From the NCBI GenBank assembly GCA_016793465.1, contig JAEUJW010000053.1:354643-418642 (forward strand): 64,000 bases of DNA. The letters are read 5' to 3'. How positions within the stretch are numbered: position 1 is the first letter of the stretch; each line of letters begins with the position of its first letter. Position numbers and translations under genes: made by a program. Below the pieces are notes generated by a model. That model was given only the letters and a program-made list of their open reading frames with translations, was not told the DNA's origin and searched no databases. This document shows, one piece after another, positions 21,786 through 29,612 of the stretch. This DNA comes from Myxococcales bacterium. GTDB lineage: Bacteria > Myxococcota > Polyangia > Nannocystales > Nannocystaceae.

Positions 21786-22613
21786 TCAGATGCACTTGCC
21801 GTCGATGCAGTCGGCGGTGCCGTTGCAGTCCGCGTTGATCGTGCAGGAGGTGGCGCAGGCGCCGGCGTCGCAGACGTACGGGTCGCAGGACGCCGCGTCC
21901 TCGCGGCAGACGCCGCCCTCGTCGCAGTAGCGCTGGATGACGGTGGCGCCGATGCAGTCGCTCGCGCAGCCCGGGGTCTCGTGATTGCCGACGGCGCAGA
22001 AGCTGGCGAGGTCGATCTGCCCGGCCTTCGTGCCGGCGGTGCAGGTGTTCTCCTCGAGCATGCATTCGGGGCAGCTCACGATCACCTCGCCCTGCTCGCC
22101 GCACGGCGGGACGATGCATTCGCCGTCGGCGGTGCACTCGGGCCGGGCCTTGTCCATCGCGTAGCAGGCGCCGTCCGCGACGCCCCAGACCATCTCGGTG
22201 CAGTCGACGTCGACGCGCGCGTCGCAGCTGGCGCCCGGCGCGGCCTGTCCGCACTGGCCGTCGGCGCCGCAGGCTATGCACTCGCCGTCGCAGGCGGCGT
22301 CGTTGGGCAGACAGAGGCCGATGATGCAGGCCAGGCAGCCGCAGCACTCGCCGTCGGTGCACGGGGCGCCGATCGGCTGACAGGTCGGAGCGGTGGTGCC
22401 GGCGGTGTCGGCGGTGTCGGCGGTGTCGGCGGTGCTGCCGGTGGACGGGTCGGCGGCGGTGGTTTCGCCCGGGCCGGCGCTGGTCGGGGCGGGGCCGTCG
22501 TCGTCGGCCGGGGTCGAGGCGGCGTCGCTCGTCGACGATTTGCCGGTGTCGACGAAGCAGGCGGACACGGCCAGGAGGACCACCGAGGCGACGACAGGTT
22601 GCCACGCGAGCAT
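21786..22613 (-). CDS. Cys-rich lipoprotein, unrelated to the array
   Basis: 275 residues. Signal peptide with lipobox AVSAC near residue 19, a Ser/Thr/Asp/Ala linker containing an ADTADTADTA repeat, then about 200 residues with some 30 Cys in knot-like spacing (CTDGECCGCLACIIGLC, CDGECIACGADGQC, CVPPC-like and ending CTINADCNGTADCIDGKC). The closing CxxxxDCxGxxxCxxGxC pattern is common in myxobacterial secreted proteins. It lacks the WAQDC and GVSGIDNC blocks of the nearby array, so it is a separate family. Function unknown. Confidence 0.8.
   Translation of the reverse strand: MLAWQPVVASVVLLAVSACFVDTGKSSTSDAASTPADDDGPAPTSAGPGETTAADPSTGSTADTADTADTAGTTAPTCQPIGAPCTDGECCGCLACIIGLCLPNDAACDGECIACGADGQCGQAAPGASCDARVDVDCTEMVWGVADGACYAMDKARPECTADGECIVPPCGEQGEVIVSCPECMLEENTCTAGTKAGQIDLASFCAVGNHETPGCASDCIGATVIQRYCDEGGVCREDAASCDPYVCDAGACATSCTINADCNGTADCIDGKCI
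22402..22437 (-). repeat. 9-bp tandem repeat (GCGGTGTCG)
   Basis: Three perfect copies of GCGGTGTCG and a fourth degenerate one, in frame, encoding the TAD repeat of the lipoprotein linker. A likely site of copy-number change without frame loss. Confidence 0.75.
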
Positions 22614-22712
22614 TTAATTATGATGGTATCACGCTGGCGGCGACGGCCTGGGGGGACGACACCCCGGCGGGCCTCGGAGCGGGCGCTGACATTACGTGGC
22701 GTCGACGTGGGA

Positions 22713-23510
22713 TCAGCGCAGGCGGGCCGCGGCGATCATGAACTCGTCGACGCGGCGGCGGTCGACGGCGCCCTGCCAGCGGCCGCCCTTTTTAAAGGCG
22801 GTGCCGACGATGTAGCCGTCGGCGTGGGGGTAGAAGTCGGCGAGGTTGCGCGCGGAGACGCCGGAGCCGAGGATCACCGGGAGCGACGTCCTGGCCCTGG
22901 CCGCGCGGACGTCGTCGACGCGCGGGGGGTCGCCGGTGACGCTGCCGGTGACGATGACGGCGTCGGCGCGCATGAACTCGGCGGCCTCGGCGGTGGCGGC
23001 GAGGTCGATGTCGCCGGTGATCGCGTGCGAGGCGTGCTTCTTCTTGATGTCGGCCCAGATCTGCACGTGGCCGCCGCCGATGTGCCGGCGGTAGCGCAGC
23101 AGCTCGCCGGCGCAGCCCTCGAGGATGCCCTCGTCGGCGACGTGGGCGAAGGCGAAGCCCTCGACGCGCACGAAGTCGAGGCCGGCGGCGGTGGCCACGG
23201 CGATGGCCTCGAGGTTGGCGGCGGCGAGGATCTGGACGCCGACCGGGAGCCCGCACTCGGCCTTGATCGCGCGGCCGCACAGGGCCATGGCGGCGACGAT
23301 CTCCGGGCCGACCGCGCCGCGGAGGTAGGGCGTGTCGTGCATGTTCTCGACGACGACGCCGTCGAGGCCGGACTCGCGGTAGATGCGGGCCTCGGCGACG
23401 GCGGCGTCGACGAGCTCGGCGACGCTGCGCTCGGCCGCGGCGGTGCCGGGCAGGGCGCCGACGTGGATCATGCCGAGCACGGGTGGGGCGGCGAACAGCG
23501 ACGGGTGCAT
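22713..23510 (-). CDS. BtpA/SgcQ family TIM-barrel protein
   Basis: 265 residues matching the BtpA family along its whole length: VLGMIHVGALPG near the N-terminus, GLDGVVVENMHDTPY, VQILAAANLEAIAVA, DFVRVEGFAFAHVADEG, IWADIKKKHASH and a C-terminal GSGVSARNLADFYPHADGYIVGT phosphate-binding-type loop. BtpA was named from photosystem I accumulation in cyanobacteria, but relatives in non-phototrophs such as SgcQ are putative sugar-phosphate enzymes. No phototrophy genes are nearby, so the enzyme role is likelier. It follows the class D beta-lactamase homologue by 27 nt, suggesting an operon. Confidence 0.88.
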   Translation of the reverse strand: MHPSLFAAPPVLGMIHVGALPGTAAAERSVAELVDAAVAEARIYRESGLDGVVVENMHDTPYLRGAVGPEIVAAMALCGRAIKAECGLPVGVQILAAANLEAIAVATAAGLDFVRVEGFAFAHVADEGILEGCAGELLRYRRHIGGGHVQIWADIKKKHASHAITGDIDLAATAEAAEFMRADAVIVTGSVTGDPPRVDDVRAARARTSLPVILGSGVSARNLADFYPHADGYIVGTAFKKGGRWQGAVDRRRVDEFMIAAARLR

Positions 23511-23537
23511 GCTGCTCGTGTAACACGCCTGCCGGGC

Positions 23538-24389
23538 TCACAGCAGGCCGGCGTCGGCGAGCGCGCGGAGGCCGGCGGACAGGGCGGCGGAGGTGTGGGA
23601 CGCCGGGAGGCCGTCGACGCGGCTGACGAACACGTGGGCGCCGCGGGGGCCGGTGATGCGGCCGACCCACCACGATACGCCGTCGGCGGTGCCGGTCTTG
23701 GCCTCGATGATCGCGGCGGATTCGGGCCAGGTCTCGCCCGCCGGGAGGCGCGCGGCGAGCAGGCGGGGATCGGCGCGGAGGAGCGACCACACGGTGTCGA
23801 TGTGGCGGCGCGCGACCGGGAGCTCGTAGTTCGCCATGCGGCGGAGATAGTCGAGCTGCTGCGGGCCGGTGACGGTGAGCGAGCCGCCCTCGAGCCAGAA
23901 GCCCGTGAGGTCGCGGGAGACCTGCATGTTGCCGTATCGCAGCGCGCGCAGGCGGGCCTGCATGCGCGAGCGGCCGACCGCCCGCGCGATGCCCTGGAAG
24001 AACCATACGCAGGACACCTGCAGGGCGGAGGCGAGGGACTGCGGGGCCTGCCAGTCCTTGTTGGTGTAGAGGGTGCCGTCCCACGGGACCTCGGCGCGCG
24101 GGTCGGTGACGACGCCGAGCTCGAGGGCGATGAGGGCGTGGGGTATCTTGAAGGTCGAGGCGGGGACGAGCGCGCGGGCGCAGCGTTCGGGGTGGACGCT
24201 GGTGACGACGCCGGTAGCGAGGTCCTGCAGCAGGAAGCAGCCGGGGTGGGCGACGGCGGGTGGGTTCGCGGGAGCGGGCGCGGCGATCGAGGATGGGGCG
24301 GCGGATGCAGGCGGAGCGGCCCCGGCCTGCGGCGCGGCGCACGCGAGGGGCACGACGATTGCGGCTGCAACGAGCGCGAGGCGAGGCAT
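23538..24389 (-). CDS. class D (OXA-type) serine beta-lactamase homologue
   Basis: 283 residues starting at ATG 24389 with a signal peptide (MPRLALVAAAIVVPLAC). Every class D hallmark is present: STFK at 78-81 (nucleophile Ser78, Lys81 that is normally carbamylated), SCV at 126-128 (S-x-V), YGN at 152-154, FWLEG around 163-168 and KTG at 231-233. Expected to hydrolyse beta-lactams in the periplasm or bind them as a sensor; relatives of the BlaR-sensor type share the fold, but no membrane sensor part is present here. The Cys at 17 could allow lipidation. Upstream of btpA-like gene in the same orientation. Confidence 0.88.
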   Translation of the reverse strand: MPRLALVAAAIVVPLACAAPQAGAAPPASAAPSSIAAPAPANPPAVAHPGCFLLQDLATGVVTSVHPERCARALVPASTFKIPHALIALELGVVTDPRAEVPWDGTLYTNKDWQAPQSLASALQVSCVWFFQGIARAVGRSRMQARLRALRYGNMQVSRDLTGFWLEGGSLTVTGPQQLDYLRRMANYELPVARRHIDTVWSLLRADPRLLAARLPAGETWPESAAIIEAKTGTADGVSWWVGRITGPRGAHVFVSRVDGLPASHTSAALSAGLRALADAGLL

Positions 24390-24635
24390 GGGCGGGGCAG
24401 GGACGCGCGGCGGGGGCGGATTGTTCCGCGGCGGCGGCGACGGCGTATACGGAGATTTTACTCGACGCAATGCATGAGGAAATCCACCGAGCGGAGGATG
24501 TGTACGTTCGACGCGGGGCCGTCGTGGTGACGCGGCGGCGCGGACCCCAAACCCTCCACAAAGCGTCCACAGGGCGTGTCTTCGGTGATCTCCATCGGAG
24601 CAGGCTGCGGGCGCAGCATCGTCGGCGAGGCCCCC

Positions 24636-25640
24636 ATGATGACACAAACAAATGGTCGTGACGTTCGGCGATTGTGCGGCGCCGTGACGCTGTGCGCGGC
24701 GCTGGTGACATCGGCGTGTTTCCTGCCCAACCCTCCCGTCGGCGAGGCGGATTTGACGGAGACGTCGGCGGCGGAGTCGTCGAGCAGCGGAGCGCCGACG
24801 ACGTCGGGCGGTGAGCCCACGGATACGACCGCGGCGGCGGAGTCGTCATCGTCGTCATCGTCGTCGGGTGCGGGCTCGACGTCGGCGGGCGAGGCCGAGG
24901 ACACGAGCGGCGGGACGACCGAGTTCTCGCTGCCGGAGTGCCCGTACGTGCCGCTCGGCGGCAACCTGCAGGTGTTCGAGGTCATGGGGGAGGAGGTGAC
25001 GGACGCCACGCTGCAGGCGTGCGGCGAGGCGCGGACGTTCGAGCGGGCGCTGGTGACGGGGTCGTCGGGGTCGCTGACGCTGGCGGTGTGCGACGACGCG
25101 GAGTGCAGCGACTGCGACACGGGGGCGGGCCTGGAGATCGTGACCGGGCTGCCGGATCCGTTCGACGCGCTGGGGTCCGGGGTGGGCGAGGGCAAGTGCG
25201 TCGAGCTCGGGTTGACGTGGGAGCGGCCGGCCGAGGGCGAGGCGTGTCGGCCGTCGCGGATGGTGGCCCGCGCGGTCGTCGACGGCGCGGTCGAGGTGGT
25301 GCCGGCGGTGCTGTACCGCGTCGCCGCCGGGCTCGACGTGACCGACGAGCTCGGGGGCTTCGCGCTGACCGCGGTCGAGGGCGCGATGGGGCCGATCCAC
25401 TGCCCGTGCGCGTGCGAGGAGTGCCGCGACGAGCCGGGCTCGCGGTTCGTCGAGTTCTCGCTCGAGGTCGACGGCATGATGACGATGGGCGAGCCGCTCC
25501 AGGCCGAGCAGGCGCAGGAGGTGCCGCTCGGGATGAACAAGGGGTCGGCGGTGATCTCGCTGGTGCGGGCCAATTACCCGAGCGATTGCGGCGAGCTGCC
25601 GACGTTCGAGTGGGTGTTCCGCCACCCCGGCGCGCGGTGA
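24636..25640 (+). CDS. lipoprotein with Ser-rich linker, unknown function
   Basis: 334 residues from ATG 24636 (a second ATG follows immediately; an earlier in-frame ATG at 24576 would spoil the signal peptide). Lipobox VTSAC near residue 29. The linker is unusually Ser-rich, with a run of eight Ser encoded by TCATCGTC-type repeats. The ~220-residue domain contains paired Cys (CDDAECSDC, HCPCACEEC) and beta-strand character but matches no family I recognise. It is divergent from the beta-lactamase gene, with 246 bp of shared upstream DNA. Confidence 0.78.
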   Translation: MMTQTNGRDVRRLCGAVTLCAALVTSACFLPNPPVGEADLTETSAAESSSSGAPTTSGGEPTDTTAAAESSSSSSSSGAGSTSAGEAEDTSGGTTEFSLPECPYVPLGGNLQVFEVMGEEVTDATLQACGEARTFERALVTGSSGSLTLAVCDDAECSDCDTGAGLEIVTGLPDPFDALGSGVGEGKCVELGLTWERPAEGEACRPSRMVARAVVDGAVEVVPAVLYRVAAGLDVTDELGGFALTAVEGAMGPIHCPCACEECRDEPGSRFVEFSLEVDGMMTMGEPLQAEQAQEVPLGMNKGSAVISLVRANYPSDCGELPTFEWVFRHPGAR

Positions 25641-25688
25641 GCGGGCGCGCGGGCTCGCCGCAGGTGCACGGCGCGGGCGGGTTGTGGC

Positions 25689-26477
25689 ATGCTCGCGGGG
25701 ATGTTCAGCGGGTCCGCGTTCGTCGCGTCGGTGCTGCCGGTGCTGTACATCGGCGGGCTGCTGGTGGCGGGCGTGGCGATCAGCGTGCTGCTGCGGCGGG
25801 TCACGCGGATCGTGGCGTTCCGGCGCATCCACCGCTACGTGCCGCTGCTGCAGCTCGCGGTGTGGCTGCCGATCGTGGTCCTATTAAACACGCGGCTCGT
25901 GCCCGAGATCGACGGGCCGCGGGCGCTGGGGCGCACGCTGATGGTGCTGCTGCTCGGCATCGCGGCGCTGCCGTGGCTGCGCAGCGTGTTCCTCGGGGTG
26001 GTGTTCGCGCTCGAGGGGCGCCACCGGCTCGGCGACGACATCGAGGTCGGCAAGGTCAAGGGCAGGCTGGTGGGGGTCGGGCTGCGGGCGGTGACGGTGC
26101 GCGCGCCGGACGGCACGGACGCGGAGATCCCGTACGACCGCCTGGTCGGCGAGACGGTCCTGCGCCTCAACCTGGCCGCCCGCGACACGCCGTGCGAGCT
26201 CGAGGTCGAGGTGCCCGAGGAGCTGCGGCCCGACCGCGCCGCCGAGCTGGCCCGCCAGGCCGCGGCGCTCAGCCGGTTCGCGTCGCCGCGCTGCACGCCG
26301 GAGGTGTTCTTCATGCCGCGCGACGGGCAGGTGAGCACGCTGCGCCTGCGCATCCGCGGCTACCTGTTCGACCGCGAGCACGAGGAGCGCTACCGCAGCG
26401 ACCTGGCCCTGCGCCTGCACACGGCGTTCGCGGCGGCGCTCGAGTCGGACATGCGGCCCGCGCCGTGGCAAGGCTGA
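25689..26477 (+). CDS. MscS-type mechanosensitive channel protein
   Basis: 262 residues. Three N-terminal hydrophobic segments (about residues 10-34, 48-66, 80-106) precede the conserved MscS beta-domain: GRHRLGDDIEVGKVKGRLVGVGLRAVTVR split across residues ~110-138, PDGTDAEIPYDRLVGETV, then an alpha/beta C-terminal domain. Acts as a stretch-gated pore in the inner membrane. The start at 25689 or the next in-frame ATG at 25701 are both possible; CATGCT lies 7 nt before the latter. The metallophosphoesterase gene follows after 11 nt. Confidence 0.85.
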   Translation: MLAGMFSGSAFVASVLPVLYIGGLLVAGVAISVLLRRVTRIVAFRRIHRYVPLLQLAVWLPIVVLLNTRLVPEIDGPRALGRTLMVLLLGIAALPWLRSVFLGVVFALEGRHRLGDDIEVGKVKGRLVGVGLRAVTVRAPDGTDAEIPYDRLVGETVLRLNLAARDTPCELEVEVPEELRPDRAAELARQAAALSRFASPRCTPEVFFMPRDGQVSTLRLRIRGYLFDREHEERYRSDLALRLHTAFAAALESDMRPAPWQG

Positions 26478-26488
26478 GGACGAGCACG

Positions 26489-27202
26489 ATGCGGATCGCG
26501 GCGCTGTCGGACTTTCACATCGGGCCCCACGGGTACACCGATGAATTTCATCACACCGAGGCGCGGTTCCTCGAGTTCCTGGCGACGCTCGAGGCGACGC
26601 ACGACAGGATCGTGCTGGTCGGCGACATCTGGCAGACGGAGCACGACCTGCTGCCGGGGCGGCGGGGGGCGGCGCGGCAGCTGGCGCGGGCGCGCCGGCG
26701 CGTGCCGGCGCTGGCGGAGCGCCTGGCGGGGCCGAAGTACACGTACGTGCACGGCAACCACGACGCGGTGGCGCGGCACGAGCTGGGCGCGGCGGAGCAG
26801 GTGCGGGTCGAGGCGGACGGGTTCGCGGCGGTGTTCATCCACGGGCACCAGTTCGACCCGGTGTTCCGTCGGGCCTACACGGCGGCCCGCGCGGCGACGT
26901 GGCTGATGGGGCGGACGCGGCGCGCGGGGCTGCGGCCGCTGGCGCAGTGGATCGAGGGGCGAGACATCGCCATCAAGCACAGCAAGTTCGGCCACGCCGA
27001 GGGGCCGTACGCGGAGGCCGCGCGGGGGCTGCTGCGCGAGCACGCGGCCGACGTGGTGGTGATGGGCCACACGCACGTGCCGCACCTGCACGAGCTGCCG
27101 GAGGGGCGCGTGGTCAACACGGGGTCGTGCTCGCGGGCGCGGCTGATGTATGTGTCGATCGACACGGCGACGCGGGCGGTGGAGGTCGTGCGGGAGCGGT
27201 AG
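26489..27202 (+). CDS. calcineurin-like metallophosphoesterase
   Basis: 237 residues, cytoplasmic. All motifs of the family are visible: DFHIG (residues 8-12, D-x-H), VGDIWQTE (GDxx), YVHGNHDAV (GNHD), FIHGHQFD and MGHTHVPHL (GHxH), which together bind two metal ions. Resembles UDP-2,3-diacylglucosamine hydrolase-like and other small phosphoesterases; the substrate cannot be told. GAGGACGAG upstream serves as ribosome binding site. It sits 11 nt behind the MscS-type gene, so they are likely co-transcribed, and converges with the response regulator gene. Confidence 0.87.
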   Translation: MRIAALSDFHIGPHGYTDEFHHTEARFLEFLATLEATHDRIVLVGDIWQTEHDLLPGRRGAARQLARARRRVPALAERLAGPKYTYVHGNHDAVARHELGAAEQVRVEADGFAAVFIHGHQFDPVFRRAYTAARAATWLMGRTRRAGLRPLAQWIEGRDIAIKHSKFGHAEGPYAEAARGLLREHAADVVVMGHTHVPHLHELPEGRVVNTGSCSRARLMYVSIDTATRAVEVVRER

Positions 27203-27253
27203 CGGGCGCGCCGACGAGCGCGGGCGAGCAGCGACCAGCGCACGGTCGAGGGT

Positions 27254-27949
27254 TCAGGTCGCGTCGGGGGCGTCGGGGGTCAGGCGGTAGCCGACCGAGC
27301 GCAGGGTCTGGAGCTGGGCGGCGGCGGGGCCGAGCTTGTCGCGCAGGTGGAGCACCAGGGTGTCGACCGAGCGGGTGGTGACGGAGGTGTCGCTGCCCCA
27401 GACCTCGGCGAGCAGGGCGTCGCGGGTGAGGGCGCGGCCGGCGTGGCGGACGAGGGCGACGAGCAGGCGCAGCTCGAGCGCGGTGAGCTGGAGCTCGTGG
27501 CCGTCGAGCCAGGCGCAGAAGCCCTCGGTGTCGACGGCGATGCGGCCGCAGACGAGGCGCGTGCGCGTGCGCGTCTCGCTGCGGCGGAGCACGGCGCGGA
27601 TGCGCAGCACCAGCTCGCGGAGGCTGAACGGCTTGGTGATGTAGTCGTCGGCGCCGACCTCGAAGCCGACCACGCGGTCGATCTCCTCGACGCGCGCGCT
27701 GGCCATGACGATCGGGAGCTCGCGCGTCCGCGGGTGCTCGCGGAGGCGCTTGCACACCTCGATGCCGGAGACGTCGGGCAGCGTCAGGTCGAGCAGCACG
27801 AGGTCGGGGGGCGGCTCGGCCAGCGCGACCTCGAGGGCGGCGGCGCCGGTCTCGGCGGTGACGACGCAGAAGCCCTCGCGGCCGAGCGCGTGCTGCATCG
27901 CCGACAGCAGGTCGCGTTCGTCTTCCACGATGAGGATCGAGGCCGCCAT
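27254..27949 (-). CDS. OmpR/PhoB-family response regulator
   Basis: 231 residues. Receiver domain (residues 1-120) with acidic pocket VEDE, phosphoacceptor Asp54 in LVLLDLTLPD, the switch Ser/Thr (IVMASAR) and Lys in DDYITKPF. A winged-helix DNA-binding domain occupies ~130-225 (ELQLTALELRLLVALVRHAGRALTR, split; SVDTLVLHLRDKLG; TLRSVGYRL). No histidine kinase gene is next to it, so it is an orphan in this window. The gene is divergent from the StyA-like monooxygenase, and the 213-bp region between contains a strong inverted repeat. Confidence 0.93.
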   Translation of the reverse strand: MAASILIVEDERDLLSAMQHALGREGFCVVTAETGAAALEVALAEPPPDLVLLDLTLPDVSGIEVCKRLREHPRTRELPIVMASARVEEIDRVVGFEVGADDYITKPFSLRELVLRIRAVLRRSETRTRTRLVCGRIAVDTEGFCAWLDGHELQLTALELRLLVALVRHAGRALTRDALLAEVWGSDTSVTTRSVDTLVLHLRDKLGPAAAQLQTLRSVGYRLTPDAPDAT

Positions 27950-28055
27950 ACCGACTCGCAGCGAGGGCGACCAGGGTACACCCGCGGGGCCGAACTCGCA
28001 CGTTCGTGCGCGTCGGCGGGGCCGCGCGGACAGTTCGCGAGCGGTTGATGGGGTT

Positions 28056-28075
28056 GTGACAGTGGTGTCACTGTC
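28056..28075. promoter_or_regulatory. nested palindromes, candidate operator
   Basis: Two overlapping perfect inverted repeats: GTGACA-GTGG-TGTCAC (28056-28071) and GACAGTG-GTGT-CACTGTC (28058-28075). They lie in the divergent region between the OmpR-type regulator and the StyA-like gene, next to TTGATG at 28045. Spacing and symmetry are typical of a dimeric repressor site; OmpR-type regulators usually prefer direct repeats, so the binding protein may be another. Confidence 0.5.
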
Positions 28076-28163
28076 GCGGGTGCGCGTGCGTCCGAGCGCG
28101 GGGCCGGGGCTGACGCGACGGAATCACGGACGCGCGGCGCGAGGGTCGTGCGAGCATGGCGAG

Positions 28164-29528
28164 ATGCGGAGGTTCGCGGTGATCGGCGCGGGGGTCGCGG
28201 GGCTGTTGACGGCGCACGGGCTGCGGCGGGCGGGGCACGCGGTGACGCTGTACACCGACCGCACGGCGGAGCAGTGGTTGCGGTCGCGGCCGACGGGGAC
28301 GGCGGCCCGGTTCGCGTCGGCGCTGGCCTACGAGCGCGAGCTGGGGCTGGACGACTGGCACGCGGAGGCGCCGGCGATCGCGGGGGCGCAGCTCGTGTAT
28401 TGCCCGCGGCCGGGCAATCAGCTGGCGACGCTGACGGGGCGGGCGCCGACGCCGGGGCTGGCGATCGACGTGCGGCTGCAGAGCCATCGGTGGTTACACA
28501 AGCTGGTCGAGCGCGGCGGCGAGGTGAAGATCGAGGCGGTCACGCCGGCGCGGCTCGACGAGATCGCGGCGGAGCACGACCTGACGATCGTGGCCGCGGG
28601 CAGGGGCCCGCTGTGCGAGCTGTTCGCGCGCGACCCGGAGCGCAGCATCTACAGCGAGCCGCAGCGCGCGGTGGCCATGGTGATCGTGCACGGGCCGCCG
28701 CTGCGGCGGGCGGAGCCGGGGTTCGTGGGGGTGAAGAACAACATCCTCGAGGGCATCGGCGAGGCGGTGTGGATCCCGTTCTTTCACCGCGACGTGGGGC
28801 CGTGCTGGAACCTGATCTTCGAGGCCAGGGCGGGCGGGCCGATGGACATCTTCGGTCAGGTGAGGAGCGGGGCCGAGGCGCTGGCGGCGGCGCGCGCGGT
28901 GATCGAGGCGCTGACGCCGTGGGAGCGGCCGTGGGCGCGCGAGATGCGGCTCGCCGACGAGCAGGGCTGGCTGTGCGGGCGCATCACGCCGACGGTGCGG
29001 CGGCCGGTGGCGACGCTGCCGTCGGGGCGCCACGTCACGTGCGTCGGCGACACGGCGGTGCACTTCGACCCGCTGGCGGCGCAGGGGGCCAACAACGGCA
29101 CGCGGATGGCGCGGCACCTGGTGGCCCGGGTGGCGGCGCACGGCGAGCGGGCGTTCGACGCGGCGTGGATGCAGGACACCTTCGACGCGTTCTGGCGCGC
29201 GGAGGGCGAGCCCGCGTACATGATGACGCGGCTGATGCTCGAGCCGATGAGCGCGGCGGGCCGGCTGATGCTGATCGCCCAGTACGGGAGCGACGGGGCG
29301 AGCCACGACGGGCGGCAGGCGCTGGCGGACGCGTTCGCCGACGCGTTCGCGGAGCCGCGGGCGCTGCTCGCCGCGCTGAGCGAGGTGGCGGCGGCGAAGC
29401 GGTTCATCCGCGAGAAGACCGGGCAATGGTGGCTGCGCGCGGTGCTGCGGGGCGGGCTGGGCATCGCCCGCGGGCAGGTGCGGCGATTGTTCGGGCGTCC
29501 GCCGGGGCACCCGGCGACGGCGGCGTGA
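28164..29528 (+). CDS. StyA-like FAD-dependent monooxygenase
   Basis: 454 residues. The N-terminal Rossmann fold starts VIGAGVAGLLTAHGLRRAG (GxGxxG at 8-13), followed by VTLYTDRTAEQWLRSRPTGTA, a pattern typical of styrene/indole monooxygenase oxygenase subunits. A substrate-binding middle domain (VGVKNNILEGIGEAVWIPFF) and the late FAD motif CVGDTAVHFDPLAAQGANNG follow. Such enzymes epoxidise styrene-like or oxidise indole-like compounds using FADH2 from a separate reductase (StyB). No flavin reductase is encoded in the window, so the partner must be elsewhere. Substrate unknown. Confidence 0.85.
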   Translation: MRRFAVIGAGVAGLLTAHGLRRAGHAVTLYTDRTAEQWLRSRPTGTAARFASALAYERELGLDDWHAEAPAIAGAQLVYCPRPGNQLATLTGRAPTPGLAIDVRLQSHRWLHKLVERGGEVKIEAVTPARLDEIAAEHDLTIVAAGRGPLCELFARDPERSIYSEPQRAVAMVIVHGPPLRRAEPGFVGVKNNILEGIGEAVWIPFFHRDVGPCWNLIFEARAGGPMDIFGQVRSGAEALAAARAVIEALTPWERPWAREMRLADEQGWLCGRITPTVRRPVATLPSGRHVTCVGDTAVHFDPLAAQGANNGTRMARHLVARVAAHGERAFDAAWMQDTFDAFWRAEGEPAYMMTRLMLEPMSAAGRLMLIAQYGSDGASHDGRQALADAFADAFAEPRALLAALSEVAAAKRFIREKTGQWWLRAVLRGGLGIARGQVRRLFGRPPGHPATAA

Positions 29529-29612
29529 CGCGGGGGGAGCTCGTCGACCGCGCGCATGTGCACGCCGCGGCGGGGCGCCCGGGGGCGGCGGAATCTCGGT
29601 ATGCTGCGAATC

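Noticed and set aside
21327..24530. Open frame of over 1000 codons on the plus strand
   Set aside because: It spans four well-supported minus-strand genes; composition is that of an antisense shadow.
27254..27949. Two-component system pair
   Set aside because: Only the response regulator is present; no histidine kinase with H-box and ATPase motifs occurs in the window.
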